From the NCBI RefSeq assembly GCF_025336525.1, contig NZ_JAOCZP010000002.1:682001-746000 (forward strand): a DNA stretch of 64,000 nucleotides. The letters run 5' to 3'. This document shows positions 42,276 to 52,220 of the stretch, piece after piece (positions within the stretch are counted from its first letter, which is position 1; each line of letters begins with the position of its first letter). A program made the translations under genes and the position numbers. This DNA comes from Chelativorans salis. GTDB taxonomy: Bacteria; Pseudomonadota; Alphaproteobacteria; Rhizobiales; Rhizobiaceae. The notes under the pieces are model-generated. The model saw only the letters and a program-made list of their open reading frames with translations, searched no databases and was not told the origin of the DNA.

Positions 42276-43448
42276 CTATTCCACTCTCCCCAGCAGATGC
42301 CGCGCGATGATGACACGCATGATCTCGTTCGTGCCTTCCAGGATTTGGTGCACGCGCAGATCGCGCACCAGCTTTTCCAGTCCATAGTCATGCAGATAGC
42401 CGTAGCCGCCGTGAAGCTGCAGCGCATCGTTGGCGACGTCGAAGCAGGTGTCGGTGACGAAGCGCTTGGCCATGGCCGACCATTTGGAAGCATCGGGTGC
42501 CTTGGCGTCCAGTTTGGCGGCGGCCGTGTAGAGCAGCACGCGCGCCGCACTCAGGTTCGTCTCCATGTCCGCCAGCTTGAACTGCAGCGCCTGGAAGCGG
42601 TTGATGGTCTTGCCGAAGGCCTCGCGCTCGGCCGTATAAGCCTGCGCCTTCTCGTGCGCGGCCTGGGCGCCGCCTAGGGAGCAGGCGCCGATGTTGAGCC
42701 TGCCGCCGTCGAGGCCGGCCATGGCGATGCGGAAGCCGTCGCCCTCGTTGGCCAGAAGGTTCTCCGCCGGCACCTTGCAGTCCTCGAAGATCACCTGCCG
42801 CGTGGGCTGCATGTGCCAGCCCATCTTCTTTTCGAGCGGCCCAAAGGAAAGGCCCGGCGCATCGGCGGGCACGACGAGAGCGGAAACCCCCTTCGGCCCG
42901 TCCTCGCCGGTGCGCACCATGGTGACGTAAAGCTCGGTCTCGCCGGCGCCGGAAATAAACTGCTTGGCGCCGCTCAGCACATAGTCGCCGCCCGATTTGA
43001 CCGCCTTCGTCCTCAGCGCCGCGGCATCGGAGCCGGAGCCCGGCTCCGTAAGGCAATAGCTCGCAAGCCACTCCATCGAGGTGAGCTTCGGCAGAAGGCG
43101 CTTACGCTGCGCTTCGCTGCCGAAGGTGTCGATCATCCAGGCTGCCATGTTGTGAATGGAGATGAAGGAGGAGAAGCCGGGGCAGGCGGCGGCCAGCGCC
43201 TCGAAGATCAGCACGGCGTCGAGCCGCCCGAGCCCGGAGCCGCCGACATCCTCCGCACAATAGATGCCGCCGAAGCCGAGTGGCCCCGTCTGGCGGATGA
43301 CGTTCAGCGGGAAATGCCGCTCGCGGTCCCAGTCGAGCGCGAAAGGCGCCACGTGGTCGGCAGCAAAGCTCTGCGTCATCTCGCGGATGGCGCGCTGATC
43401 GGCGTTGAGCGCGAACGGCCCGCTGCCGCTATCGGCGATGGCCTCCAT
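42276..43448 (-). CDS. Acyl-CoA dehydrogenase, probable isobutyryl-CoA dehydrogenase
   Basis: A 390-residue FAD acyl-CoA dehydrogenase. Conserved motifs are YCLTEPGSGSDAAALRTKA, FISGAGETELYVTMVRT and the C-terminal LQLHGGYGYLHDYGLEKLVRDLRVHQILEGTNEIMR, whose Glu before GTNE is the usual catalytic base. The neighbour mmsB points to isobutyryl-CoA, an intermediate of valine catabolism. Substrate choice cannot be proven by sequence alone. It is divergent from cobQ with a 75-bp spacer. Confidence 0.88.
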   Translation of the reverse strand: MEAIADSGSGPFALNADQRAIREMTQSFAADHVAPFALDWDRERHFPLNVIRQTGPLGFGGIYCAEDVGGSGLGRLDAVLIFEALAAACPGFSSFISIHNMAAWMIDTFGSEAQRKRLLPKLTSMEWLASYCLTEPGSGSDAAALRTKAVKSGGDYVLSGAKQFISGAGETELYVTMVRTGEDGPKGVSALVVPADAPGLSFGPLEKKMGWHMQPTRQVIFEDCKVPAENLLANEGDGFRIAMAGLDGGRLNIGACSLGGAQAAHEKAQAYTAEREAFGKTINRFQALQFKLADMETNLSAARVLLYTAAAKLDAKAPDASKWSAMAKRFVTDTCFDVANDALQLHGGYGYLHDYGLEKLVRDLRVHQILEGTNEIMRVIIARHLLGRVE

Positions 43449-43523
43449 CGTGTCCTCCCGGCCTTTCTTTTCTTTCGCTGAAGTTTAGTGCATTGGAGGG
43501 CGCGCGCAACGGGAGGATGGCCC

Positions 43524-45038
43524 ATGGCCCACGCCATCATGCTGCAGGGAACCGGTTCCGACGTCGGCAAGACGGTGCTCGTCGCCGGCCTGTGCCGGGC
43601 TGCACGCAAGCGCGGCCTGAAGGTGCGGCCCTTCAAGCCGCAGAACATGTCCAACAACGCCGCCGTCGCCGCCATTCCCGGCGAGGCGGGCGAGGGCGAG
43701 ATCGGTCGCGCGCAATGGTTGCAGGCGCTCGCCTGTGGCGTAGAGCCGACCGTCCACATGAACCCAGTGCTCCTGAAGCCGCAGAGCGACATCGGCTCGC
43801 AAATCGTGGTGCAGGGCAAGGTGGCCGGGGCGGCGGCCGCACGTGATTATCAGGCGCTCAAGGGCCGGCTGATGGACGCGGTCATGGATTCCTGGGCGCG
43901 CGTGGGCGAGGGGGCCGACCTCGTCATTGTCGAAGGCGCGGGCTCGCCGGCCGAGATCAACCTGCGCGCCCGCGACATTGCCAATATGGGCTTTGCGACG
44001 AGAGCCGACGTGCCGGTCGTCCTGGTCGGCGACATCGACCGCGGCGGCGTGATCGCCGCCCTTGCCGGCACGCACCTGATTCTCTCGGAAGAGGACCGGC
44101 GCATGGTCGCCGGCTACATCATCAACAAGTTTCGCGGCGACGTTTCTCTCTTCGACGACGGCATCGCCGCGATCGGCCGCTTCACCGGCTGGCGCTCCTT
44201 CGGCACGGTGCCCTGGCTCTCCGAGGCCGCTAGGCTGCCGTCGGAGGATTCGGTGGTGCTGGAGCGGCTTGCCGGCGGCACTGCGCGGCCCCTCAAGGTG
44301 GCCGTGCCCATGCTGCCGCGTATCGCCAATTTCGACGATCTCGACCCGCTGCGCGCCGAGCCGCTGGTGGAGGTGGTGTTCGTGCCGCCGGGAAGCAGGC
44401 TTCCAGCCGACGCGGGGCTCGTCGTCATTCCCGGCTCAAAATCGACCATCGGCGACCTTGCCGCGTTCCGGCAAAACGGCTGGGACAGTGACCTCATCGC
44501 GCACCGCCGGCGCGGCGGCCGCATCGTCGGCCTGTGCGGCGGTTACCAGATGCTGGGCAGGCGCGTGGGCGATCCGCACGGGCTGGAAGGCGGCGCGGCA
44601 ACGGCCGAGGGTCTCGGCCATCTCGACGTGGAAACCGTCATGGAGCCGGAGAAATCCGTGCGCAACGTGCACGCCCGCTCCATCCACCACGACGTGCCGC
44701 TCACCGGCTACGAAATCCACCTTGGCCGCACTGAGGGCGCGGACTGCTTGCGCCCGGTGGTCGAAATCGACGGCCGTGCGGACGGCGCAACTTCTCCAGA
44801 CGGCAAGGTCTTCGGCACCTATCTGCACGGCCTCTTCGGCTCCGATCCCTTCCGCGCCCGGTTCCTTGAGGAGTTCGGAATCGTCGGCGGCGGCGCCGAC
44901 TATCGTGCCGGTGTTGAGGCCGCGCTCGACGCGATTGCCGACCACCTGGAAACGCATCTCGACTGCGATGCGCTGTTTGCTGCTGCGCGCTCCGCCGGCC
45001 TGGACAGCCCGGCAGCGTCAAACATTTGGCAATATTGA
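43524..45038 (+). CDS. cobQ: Cobyric acid synthase
   Basis: A 504-residue enzyme that amidates the side chains of adenosylcobyrinic diamide with glutamine and ATP in cobalamin synthesis. The N-terminal dethiobiotin-synthetase-like P-loop GTGSDVGKT is at residues 9-17, and the C-terminal GATase1 domain has the nucleophile elbow [14 protein letters not shown] and the histidine segment [10 protein letters not shown]. Length is typical. GGGAGG precedes ATG 43524. No cobalamin riboswitch was recognised in the 75-bp divergent region. It supplies the cofactor for the methyl-transfer island. Confidence 0.97.
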   Translation: MAHAIMLQGTGSDVGKTVLVAGLCRAARKRGLKVRPFKPQNMSNNAAVAAIPGEAGEGEIGRAQWLQALACGVEPTVHMNPVLLKPQSDIGSQIVVQGKVAGAAAARDYQALKGRLMDAVMDSWARVGEGADLVIVEGAGSPAEINLRARDIANMGFATRADVPVVLVGDIDRGGVIAALAGTHLILSEEDRRMVAGYIINKFRGDVSLFDDGIAAIGRFTGWRSFGTVPWLSEAARLPSEDSVVLERLAGGTARPLKVAVPMLPRIANFDDLDPLRAEPLVEVVFVPPGSRLPADAGLVVIPGSKSTIGDLAAFRQNGWDSDLIAHRRRGGRIVGLCGGYQMLGRRVGDPHGLEGGAATAEGLGHLDVETVMEPEKSVRNVHARSIHHDVPLTGYEIHLGRTEGADCLRPVVEIDGRADGATSPDGKVFGTYLHGLFGSDPFRARFLEEFGIVGGGADYRAGVEAALDAIADHLETHLDCDALFAAARSAGLDSPAASNIWQY

Positions 45039-45132
45039 CCTGCAAGGGAAGGATGGGGACTTTCGCTCGCAAGGGCCTTCATCGGCGGGACGAGCTCGCT
45101 TGCCGCCTTGCAAGGACTGGGGATGCCGAATA

Positions 45133-45534
45133 ATGGCCGTGGATATGCCGACCAAGACCGTAGGCCCCGTAGGGGGCCGTCCGCCATCTCCGACGGAGCT
45201 TGCCGGAGACGTCTTGCTGTTGCTGCGCCTGACGCTGAACGACGGCGAGATGACGCCCTCGGCACGTGACGCCCTGCAGCGCGTCGCCGAGCGCGCCTTC
45301 GGCATTGATGCATCGTCTTTCGAAGCATTCCTGCCGGCACTTCAGCCCTATGGCGTGAAGGATACGGGCAAGGCCAGCATCGTGTTCCGCGCGCGGCCGA
45401 AGGACGAGCGCGTGTTTCTCGCCCGTATGCTGCTTGCCGCCGCGCTCAAGGGCGACACGCTGACCCTGCACGAAGAGCGCCTGCGCGCCCGCTCGGCGGA
45501 GATCCTCGGCCTGGACGAAGGCGACGTGCGGTAG
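45133..45534 (+). CDS. TerB-like small protein, 133 residues
   Basis: The protein has two helical halves that resemble the TerB/DjlA-type domain: VLLLLRLTLNDGEMTPSARDAL in the first half and FLARMLLAAALKGDTLTLHEERLRARSAEILGLDEGDV in the second. The acidic residues at the ends of helices recall its metal-binding sites. No signal peptide or membrane helix. The family link is by pattern only. ATG 45133 is the first likely start; the region between cobQ and this gene (94 bp) has no other feature. Confidence 0.6.
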   Translation: MAVDMPTKTVGPVGGRPPSPTELAGDVLLLLRLTLNDGEMTPSARDALQRVAERAFGIDASSFEAFLPALQPYGVKDTGKASIVFRARPKDERVFLARMLLAAALKGDTLTLHEERLRARSAEILGLDEGDVR

Positions 45535-45574
45535 GCGCTTTCTAGCCCTATACCATTACACTTGCAGGAAATTA

Positions 45575-45760
45575 CGCCCTTCGCGCGCCCCCTGGCCTGC
45601 CGGCCGTCTCCCCACACGGGGGAGAGCAGCCCTCGCTTATGCCCGCCCGTTCTGGAACGCCGGTGATTGGCGAAAGCGGCACATGGCAGCCAATCTCCTC
45701 CCTCGTGGGGGAGATGGCCGGCAGGCCAGAGGGGGCGCGAAGGGGCGCGAAGGGGCGCGA
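45575..45760. repeat. Dispersed inverted-repeat element, copy C, with 10-bp tandem tail
   Basis: The left arm (about 45575-45632) and right arm (about 45692-45740) have the same plan as the elements at 21971 and 36261, again inverted. The right edge carries three tandem copies of a 10-bp unit of the form AGGGGCGCGA (45731-45760). It lies between the convergent ends of the TerB-like gene and the ABC ATPase. Confidence 0.85.
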
Positions 45761-45780
45761 CGAAAACCGCAACTGTCGTG

Positions 45781-47409
45781 CTACCCGCCGGATACGCGCT
45801 CCATCCGCATCCTCAGCGCCCTGTCGAGGTCCGGCGCGGCGTCGACGAGGGCCTTGGCGGCTTCCGTCTTCGGCCGGTCGAACACCGCATGGGTATCACC
45901 TGCTTCCACAATCCTTCCCTCGTGCATCACCATCACCCGGTCGGTGATGGCGCGGGCGACCGTCAGATCGTGGGTGATAAAGAGATAGGCCACTCCCAAT
46001 CGCCGGTTGAGGTCGGCGAAGAGATCGAGGATCTGCGCGCGGATCGACACGTCGAGGGCGGAGACCGGCTCGTCTGCGACGATCAGCTTCGGCTTGGTGA
46101 TGACGGCGCGGGCAATGGAGATGCGCTGGCGCTGGCCGCCGGAGAACTCGTGCGGATATTTTTCCATGTCGGAAGCCGAGAGCCCGACCTGTTCCAGCGC
46201 CTCGGCAACCAGCTCGCGCCGGCGTTTGGCGTCCGGCTTCTCGTCCAGCAAGTGCAGCGGCTCGGCCACCAGGCGCTCCACCTTGTGGCGTGGGTTGAAA
46301 GAGCCGTAAGGATCTTGGAATACCACCTGCATATGGCGGCGGGACGGACGCAATTGGTCCTCGCTCTTGTCCTCCAGTGTCTCGCCGTCGAAGTGTATGG
46401 AGCCTCCGGTCGGGCGGTCGAGCGCGAGGATCATGCGGGCGAGGGTGGACTTGCCGCAGCCCGAGCGGCCCACCAGCGCCATGGACTGGCCGCGGGCGAG
46501 CGAGAAGGAAACGTCGTCGACGGCCCGGAAGGATTGCCGTTTTGCAAAGAGCGATGCGCGGCGGATGGGATAGTCGCGCGTCACGCCCTCGACCTTCAGA
46601 AGCGTCTCGCTCGTATCGCCGGCCGCCGGCTTCGCGCGCGCCGGCACGTGGGTCGAGGCCTCGGCAAGCCGGCGCGTATAGGGATGCACCTGCTCGGTCA
46701 GCGTGCGCGCCGTTTCGCCCGCTTCCATCACCTGGCCGTGGCGCATGATGGTGGTGCGGTCGGCCATGTCGGCCACCACCGCCAGGTCGTGCGAGATGAG
46801 CAGCAGGCTCATGCGGTTTTCATCGACCAGATCGCGCAACAGATCGAGGATCTGCGCCTGCAGCACCACGTCGAGCGCGGTGGTCGGCTCGTCGGCGATC
46901 AGGAGCTTCGGCTTGAGCGCGCAGGCGATGGCGATCACCACGCGCTGGCGCTGGCCACCGGACAGTTCGTGCGGATAGCGCGTCAGTGGAAACTGCCTTT
47001 CCGGCAGGCCGACGCGCTCCAGCATGGCGCGGGCGCGCGCCTCGGCGTCCGGCCGGTTGACGCCCGTATGCCAGCGGATGCCCTCGGCCACCTGCTCGCC
47101 GATGGTCTTGACCGGATTGAGCGCCGTCATGGGCTCCTGGAAGACCATGCCGATATCGTCGCCGCGCAGCCGGCACATGGCCGCCTCGGGGGCCGCTAGG
47201 ATGTTTATGCCGTCGAAGGTGACGCGGCCTTGGGCGCGTGCAGCATGCGGCAGAAGCTTCATCATCGTCAGCGCCGTCATCGACTTTCCGGAGCCCGATT
47301 CGCCCACCAGCCCCATCACCTCGCCGGGGGCGATGGAAAGGTCGATGTCCTTGAGGATCGGCGCCTCGCCGATTCTCAGCGACAGGTTCTCGATCTCCAG
47401 AAGGCTCAT
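45781..47409 (-). CDS. Peptide ABC transporter, fused double ATPase (DppD-DppF type)
   Basis: A 542-residue protein with two complete ATPase halves. The first has Walker A GESGSGKS (36-43), signature LSGGQRQR and LLIADEPTTALD; the second has GRSGCGKS, FSGGQRQR and LIVADEPVSALD. Fusion of the two peptide-transport ATPases is common in Rhizobiales. It should power uptake of a dipeptide or oligopeptide through the two permeases upstream. The start overlaps the upstream permease by 4 bp, which fixes ATG 47409 although the frame is open to 47754. Confidence 0.94.
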   Translation of the reverse strand: MSLLEIENLSLRIGEAPILKDIDLSIAPGEVMGLVGESGSGKSMTALTMMKLLPHAARAQGRVTFDGINILAAPEAAMCRLRGDDIGMVFQEPMTALNPVKTIGEQVAEGIRWHTGVNRPDAEARARAMLERVGLPERQFPLTRYPHELSGGQRQRVVIAIACALKPKLLIADEPTTALDVVLQAQILDLLRDLVDENRMSLLLISHDLAVVADMADRTTIMRHGQVMEAGETARTLTEQVHPYTRRLAEASTHVPARAKPAAGDTSETLLKVEGVTRDYPIRRASLFAKRQSFRAVDDVSFSLARGQSMALVGRSGCGKSTLARMILALDRPTGGSIHFDGETLEDKSEDQLRPSRRHMQVVFQDPYGSFNPRHKVERLVAEPLHLLDEKPDAKRRRELVAEALEQVGLSASDMEKYPHEFSGGQRQRISIARAVITKPKLIVADEPVSALDVSIRAQILDLFADLNRRLGVAYLFITHDLTVARAITDRVMVMHEGRIVEAGDTHAVFDRPKTEAAKALVDAAPDLDRALRMRMERVSGG

Positions 47410-48275
47410 CGTTCGCGCCTCAGCCTCGGGTCGAGCACGTCGCGCAGACCGTCGCCCAGAAGGTTGAGGCCGAGCACGGTAACGACGATGGCGAGCCCCG
47501 GGAAAAGGGCGAGATGCGGGGCGACCGCCATGCGCGTCTGCGCCTCGAACAACATGCGCCCCCACGAGGGCATGGGCGGCTGGGCGCCGAGGCCGAGATA
47601 GGAGAGGCCCGCTTCGGCGAGGATGCCGAGCGCGAACTGGATCGTTCCCTGGACAAGCAACAGGCTGACGATGTTGGGCAGGATATGCTCGATGGTGATC
47701 AGCGCTTTGCCCTTGCCGGAGGCGCGCGCAGCCAGGATGAACTCGCGTGGCCACAGCGAAAGCGCACCGGCGCGGGCGATGCGGGCGAAGACCGGCACGT
47801 TGAAGATGCCGATGGCAATGATGGCGTTGACGGCGCCGGGGCCGAAGATGGCGGTGATCATCACCGCCGTCAGAAGGGCGGGAAAGGCGAAGACCACGTC
47901 ATTGACACGCATCAGCGCCTCATCCGCCCAGCCGCCGCGCGCTGCCGCCCACGTGCCGAGCGGCACGCCGAGCCCCATGCCGATGCCGACGGCGACAATG
48001 GCCACGGCGATCGAGTTGCGCGCGCCGATCATGATCATCGACAGGATATCGCGGCCCATATGGTCGGTGCCGAACGGGTGAACGAGGGACAGGCCCTGCA
48101 TGCGGTCGGCGACCTGCAACCGCGTGATGTCGTAGGGGGTCCAGAAGAAGGAGAGGAGCGCCATGAGTGCTATCGAGGCGGTGATGACGAGCCCGATCAG
48201 GAAGGAGCGGTTGGCGAGCGCCTTGACGAGCACATGGCGCTCGGGCGCCGGGGTGAAGACCGGATCGAGGCTCAT
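47406..48275 (-). CDS. Peptide ABC transporter permease, DppC type
   Basis: A 289-residue inner-membrane permease with about six helices. The family N-terminal helix (LIGLVITASIALMALLSFFW), HPFGTDHMGRDILSMIMIGARNS and the EAA loop region AARASGKGKALITIEHILPN are present. It pairs with the DppB-type protein. Coupling overlaps of 4 bp occur on both sides, so ATG 48275 is well supported. Confidence 0.93.
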   Translation of the reverse strand: MSLDPVFTPAPERHVLVKALANRSFLIGLVITASIALMALLSFFWTPYDITRLQVADRMQGLSLVHPFGTDHMGRDILSMIMIGARNSIAVAIVAVGIGMGLGVPLGTWAAARGGWADEALMRVNDVVFAFPALLTAVMITAIFGPGAVNAIIAIGIFNVPVFARIARAGALSLWPREFILAARASGKGKALITIEHILPNIVSLLLVQGTIQFALGILAEAGLSYLGLGAQPPMPSWGRMLFEAQTRMAVAPHLALFPGLAIVVTVLGLNLLGDGLRDVLDPRLRRER

Positions 48276-49228
48276 CGGCCCGTCCTCAGGCGTGGATCGG
48301 CGATGGCGTAGCAGATGTCGACCAGGAGATTGATGACGATGATGCTGGCGACCAGCAGCATCACCACGCCTTCCACGACGATCAGGTCGCGCTGGCTGAT
48401 GGCCTGGAAGATGAGCCGTCCCAGGCCCGGCAGGTAGAAGACGTTCTCGATGATGATGGTGCCGGCGAGCAGGAAGGCGAATTGCAGGCCGAGGATCGTC
48501 AGCACTGGGATCAGCGCATTGCGCAGTGCATGCCGCCACAAGACAGCGCGCCGCGGCAAACCCTTGGCGCGGGCAGTGCGGATATAGTCCTCGCCCATCA
48601 CCTCCAGCATGGCCGAGCGGGTGACGCGGGAAAGGATCGCCGCCTGCGGCAGGGCAAGCGCGACGGCCGGCAGGAGAAGCGCCTTGAACCCCTGCCAGAC
48701 ACCGCCCCAGTCCTCGCCCCAGCCGGGAAAACCGCCGGCCGGCACCAGCCGCAGGCCAACGGCGAAGATGTAGACGAGCAGCATCGCAAACCAGAAATTG
48801 GGGATAGCGACGCCCACCTGTGCGATACCCATGGCAATCGTGTCGGAGAGGCGCCCTCGGCGGGCGGCGGCGAAGATGCCGACCGGGATGGCGATGGCCG
48901 TCGACAGCGCCAGCGCCATCAGGGCAAGCGGCAGGGAGACCGAGACGCGCTCGGCGACCAGCTCGATGACCGGAGAGGAATAGGTATAGGAGCGGCCGAA
49001 ATCACCCGTCGCCATGCCGGCGAGCCAGTCGAGATAACGCAGCACAACCGGGCGATCGAGCCCCATCTGGCTGCGCAGCGCTTCCAGCGCCTCCGGGCTG
49101 GCGTTCAAGCCGAGCATGATGCGCGCCGGATCGCCGGGCAGGATCTCCAGTACGGAGAAGACGACGAGCGAGGCGACGAGCAGGGTCGCAAGGCCGATCG
49201 CCAGGCGCTTGGCGAGATAGGCGGTCAT
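48272..49228 (-). CDS. Peptide ABC transporter permease, DppB type
   Basis: A 318-residue permease. The N-terminus LAKRLAIGLATLLVASLVVF is the first helix, LPGDPARIMLGLNASPEALEALRSQMGLDRP is the DppB signature, and the EAA loop YIRTARAKGLPRRAVLWRHALRNALIP is clear. It forms the heterodimeric channel with the DppC-type subunit. The binding protein gene lies 55 bp upstream. Confidence 0.94.
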   Translation of the reverse strand: MTAYLAKRLAIGLATLLVASLVVFSVLEILPGDPARIMLGLNASPEALEALRSQMGLDRPVVLRYLDWLAGMATGDFGRSYTYSSPVIELVAERVSVSLPLALMALALSTAIAIPVGIFAAARRGRLSDTIAMGIAQVGVAIPNFWFAMLLVYIFAVGLRLVPAGGFPGWGEDWGGVWQGFKALLLPAVALALPQAAILSRVTRSAMLEVMGEDYIRTARAKGLPRRAVLWRHALRNALIPVLTILGLQFAFLLAGTIIIENVFYLPGLGRLIFQAISQRDLIVVEGVVMLLVASIIVINLLVDICYAIADPRLRTGR

Positions 49229-49283
49229 GTGTCGCGGTCCGTGAGCGGCAATCGGTACAAGCTTAGCCGTACCCTCGGAAAAA

Positions 49284-50765
49284 TCAGTCCGTCCACCGTA
49301 CCTTCGTCAGGTCGTTCGCCTGGATGGGCGCGTTCTCCCACATACCCTCCAGTTTGGCGTCCCACACCCCCGTCTTCGGCATCTGGAACAGGAAGCCGTT
49401 CACCGCATCTTCGGCAATGATGCGCTGGGCCGTGCCAAAGAGCTCCTTGCGCTTGTCCGGATCGGTGGTCGCGTCAAGCTCTTCCATCACCGCGTCGAAG
49501 GCGGGGTTGTTGTAATTGAAGTAGTAGTCGTCGCGTGCATAGATGTTGATGTCGTTGGGCTCGGTATGCGAGACGATGGACAGGTCGTAGTCCTTGTTGG
49601 TGAAGACCTGCTCCAGCCACTGCGCCCATTCCACCGGGATGATCTCAAGCTCGATGCCGATCTCGCGCAATTGCGAGGCGACGATCTCACCGCCCTGGCG
49701 CGCATAAGGCGGCGGCGGCAGCTTCAAGGTGGCGGAGAAGCCGTCCGGATGGCCGGCCTCGGCAAGCAGCGCCTTCGCCTTCTCCACGTCGTGGGGGTAT
49801 GTGTCGGTCAGGTCGATATAGGCCGCGTTTGCGGGCGAGAAGTGGGAGCCGATGGGTACGCCGTTGCCGGATGAGGCGCCGAGGATGATCTCGTCGCGGT
49901 TGAGCGCGTGGGCGATGGCCTGGCGAACCTTCAGATTATCGAACGGCGCCTTGCCGTTGTTGGTGGCCAGGATCGTCTCGCCCTCGGTGGCGCCGATCAC
50001 CACCTCGAAGCGCGGATCAGCTTCGATCTGCGGCAGGGCATCGCCCGCCTGCAGGTTGGTGAAGGCCTGCACGTCGCCGGAAAGCAGTGCCGGCACCGCG
50101 GCCGCGGCATCGGGGATGAAGCGGAATTCGGCCTTTTCCAGCGCCACCGGCTTGCCCCAATAGTCGGCGTACTTCGAAATAGTGACGGAGGCGCCCTTGG
50201 CCCAGTTGTCGAACTTGAAGGGGCCGGTGCCGACGGGCTTTTCCTTGTTGGCGTCGGCCGATTCAGGCGCCACGATCACCGCGTCGCCCCAGCCCATGTT
50301 GTAGGGAAAGGCGCCCTGCGGGTGCTTGAGCGTGACCCTGACGGTCGTGGGATCAACGGCTTCGACGTTCTCGATGGCTGAAAACAGCACCTTTTGTGCG
50401 TTCGTCGAATCCTCCGCCCTGGCGCGGTCGAGGGAGAATTTCACATCCTCTGCCTCGAAGGTCGTGCCGTCGTGGAAGGTCACGCCCTCTCGCAGTTTGA
50501 AGTTGTAGGTCAGGCCGTCGTCGGAGACCTCCCAGCTTTCGGCAAGCGCCGGCTCGACCTCGCCATTGGGGCCGATGCGGGTGAGGCCCTCGAAGACGTT
50601 GGCGTAGACGATTTCGTCGATGGCGGCGGCCGCCCCCGCGGTCGGATCGAGATGCGGCGGTTCAAGCACGACGCCGACAACAAGGTCCGTGCGTGCGCAC
50701 AGGGCAGCTGAGCCGGACGCGAGGAGGACCGCCGCCGCGCCGAGCATCGTTGCAAAAGTTTTCAT
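49284..50765 (-). CDS. Peptide ABC transporter substrate-binding protein
   Basis: A 493-residue SBP of the oligopeptide/dipeptide family (SBP_bac_5). The signal peptide is residues about 1-24 (MKTFATMLGAAAVLLASGSA). The mature part has ALAESWEVSDDGLTYNFKLREGVTFHDG and RQAIAHALNRDEII, both family hallmarks. It captures the substrate in the periplasm; the ligand could be a peptide or another small nutrient. It is the first gene of the four-gene transporter operon and follows an M20 peptidase by 62 bp. Confidence 0.93.
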   Translation of the reverse strand: MKTFATMLGAAAVLLASGSAALCARTDLVVGVVLEPPHLDPTAGAAAAIDEIVYANVFEGLTRIGPNGEVEPALAESWEVSDDGLTYNFKLREGVTFHDGTTFEAEDVKFSLDRARAEDSTNAQKVLFSAIENVEAVDPTTVRVTLKHPQGAFPYNMGWGDAVIVAPESADANKEKPVGTGPFKFDNWAKGASVTISKYADYWGKPVALEKAEFRFIPDAAAAVPALLSGDVQAFTNLQAGDALPQIEADPRFEVVIGATEGETILATNNGKAPFDNLKVRQAIAHALNRDEIILGASSGNGVPIGSHFSPANAAYIDLTDTYPHDVEKAKALLAEAGHPDGFSATLKLPPPPYARQGGEIVASQLREIGIELEIIPVEWAQWLEQVFTNKDYDLSIVSHTEPNDINIYARDDYYFNYNNPAFDAVMEELDATTDPDKRKELFGTAQRIIAEDAVNGFLFQMPKTGVWDAKLEGMWENAPIQANDLTKVRWTD

Positions 50766-50827
50766 GCCGTATCTCCCATTTTTCTTGGCGCGATTGAAGC
50801 GCGAATCCGGTGGTGAGTAAATCGCCC

Positions 50828-52111
50828 TTACGCCGCACCCCGCAACAGCGCATCGAGGCCGGCGGCCATCACCTTGGCCGATTCGACCATATCCTCGATC
50901 CCCACCCATTCGTCCGGGCGGTGCGCCAGGTCGAGGATGCCGGGGCCGTAGGCAACGCAGTCGTGCAAGTGGCCGAAGCGTGCGACGTGTTTCTGGTCAT
51001 AGGTGCCGGGCGAGATCACGTATTCAGGCTCCTTGCCGAAGACGTCGCGGATGGCGCCGGCGAGCGCGTTGGGCACCGGCGCGTCGCGTTCCGTCATCAA
51101 GGGCAGCACCTCCATCAGGTCGCGGATGGCGTAGTCGAAGCGCGGCCGCTCGCGTTTCAGCCGCTCCAGAATGGCCACCACCTCGCCCTTCACCTGGCCG
51201 ATGTCCTCCTCGATGAGGAAACGGCGGTCGATGACGAGGCGGCAGGAATCGGCGACATTGGGCGAGGGCAGGCCGGGGAAGAAATCCTCCGTCTGTCCGC
51301 CATGGATGGAATTGATGTTCATCGTCGAGCGGCGCGCCCCCTCCGGCACCACCGGCATGCGCGTCTGCTTGGTCTCGAGGGCGGGAAACAATTCCTCCTC
51401 AAACGCGCTGAGCACGGCACCCATGTGACGGATCGCCGAATCGCCGAGGAAAGGCATGGAGCCGTGGGCGATGGAGCCGGCCGTCTCGATCTCCGCCCAC
51501 CACACGCCGCGATGGCCGAGGCAGATCCGGTCCTTGTTGAGCGGCTCGGGGATGATGACGTGGTCGACGCGGGGTTTTGAGAAGAAACCCTGCTTCGCCA
51601 GATACGCCACGCCGCCATAGCCGCCCGATTCCTCGTCCGCCGTGCCGGAGATTTCGATGGCACCGGGAAAATCCGGGTTCACGGCAAGAAACGCTTCCGC
51701 CGCGATGATGGAAGCGGCCAGCCCGCCCTTCATGTCGCAGGCGCCGCGGCCGAACACCTTGCCCTCGCGGACGGTGCCGGCAAAGGGATCGACCGTCCAG
51801 CCTTCGCCGGCCTCGACCACGTCTATATGCGAGTTGAAGTGGACCGTGGGGCCGGGGCTCCGGCCCTCGCGCCGGGCCACCACATTGGTGCGCGGATAGC
51901 GGTCGCTGTCGCCCGGCGCGCCTTCGCCGCGGATGAAGCAGACCTCGAAGCCCTGCGCGGAAAGCCGCCTGCCGATATACTCCGCGCAGGGCGTGTAGGC
52001 CTCGCCCGGCGGATTGATGGTGGGAAAGCGGATCAGGTCGACGGTAAGCGCGACGAGGTCTTCGACGCGCTCGTCGACGGCACGAAACAGTCTCTCATTC
52101 ATGGCGGCCAT
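50828..52111 (-). CDS. M20-family peptidase (ArgE/DapE-like deacylase)
   Basis: A 427-residue zinc hydrolase of the ArgE/DapE/CPG2 family. The metal-binding HIDVV, FGRGACDMKGG and TADEESGG motifs are in order, and the central dimerisation domain is present. ArgE, DapE, or dipeptidase activity cannot be told apart by sequence; the neighbouring peptide transporter suggests hydrolysis of an imported acylated or peptide substrate. Two starts are possible (MAAM); the first is used. Confidence 0.88.
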   Translation of the reverse strand: MAAMNERLFRAVDERVEDLVALTVDLIRFPTINPPGEAYTPCAEYIGRRLSAQGFEVCFIRGEGAPGDSDRYPRTNVVARREGRSPGPTVHFNSHIDVVEAGEGWTVDPFAGTVREGKVFGRGACDMKGGLAASIIAAEAFLAVNPDFPGAIEISGTADEESGGYGGVAYLAKQGFFSKPRVDHVIIPEPLNKDRICLGHRGVWWAEIETAGSIAHGSMPFLGDSAIRHMGAVLSAFEEELFPALETKQTRMPVVPEGARRSTMNINSIHGGQTEDFFPGLPSPNVADSCRLVIDRRFLIEEDIGQVKGEVVAILERLKRERPRFDYAIRDLMEVLPLMTERDAPVPNALAGAIRDVFGKEPEYVISPGTYDQKHVARFGHLHDCVAYGPGILDLAHRPDEWVGIEDMVESAKVMAAGLDALLRGAA

Positions 52112-52220
52112 AGAGACGGGAAATCGGCCGGCTTTGCAAGATGGCCGGCACGTCTTCCCCGATTCCGCTCGCGGCCGTTCCCGGAGGCCGAAGCTAGTGA
52201 TCAGGCCCTTCCCAAACGCT

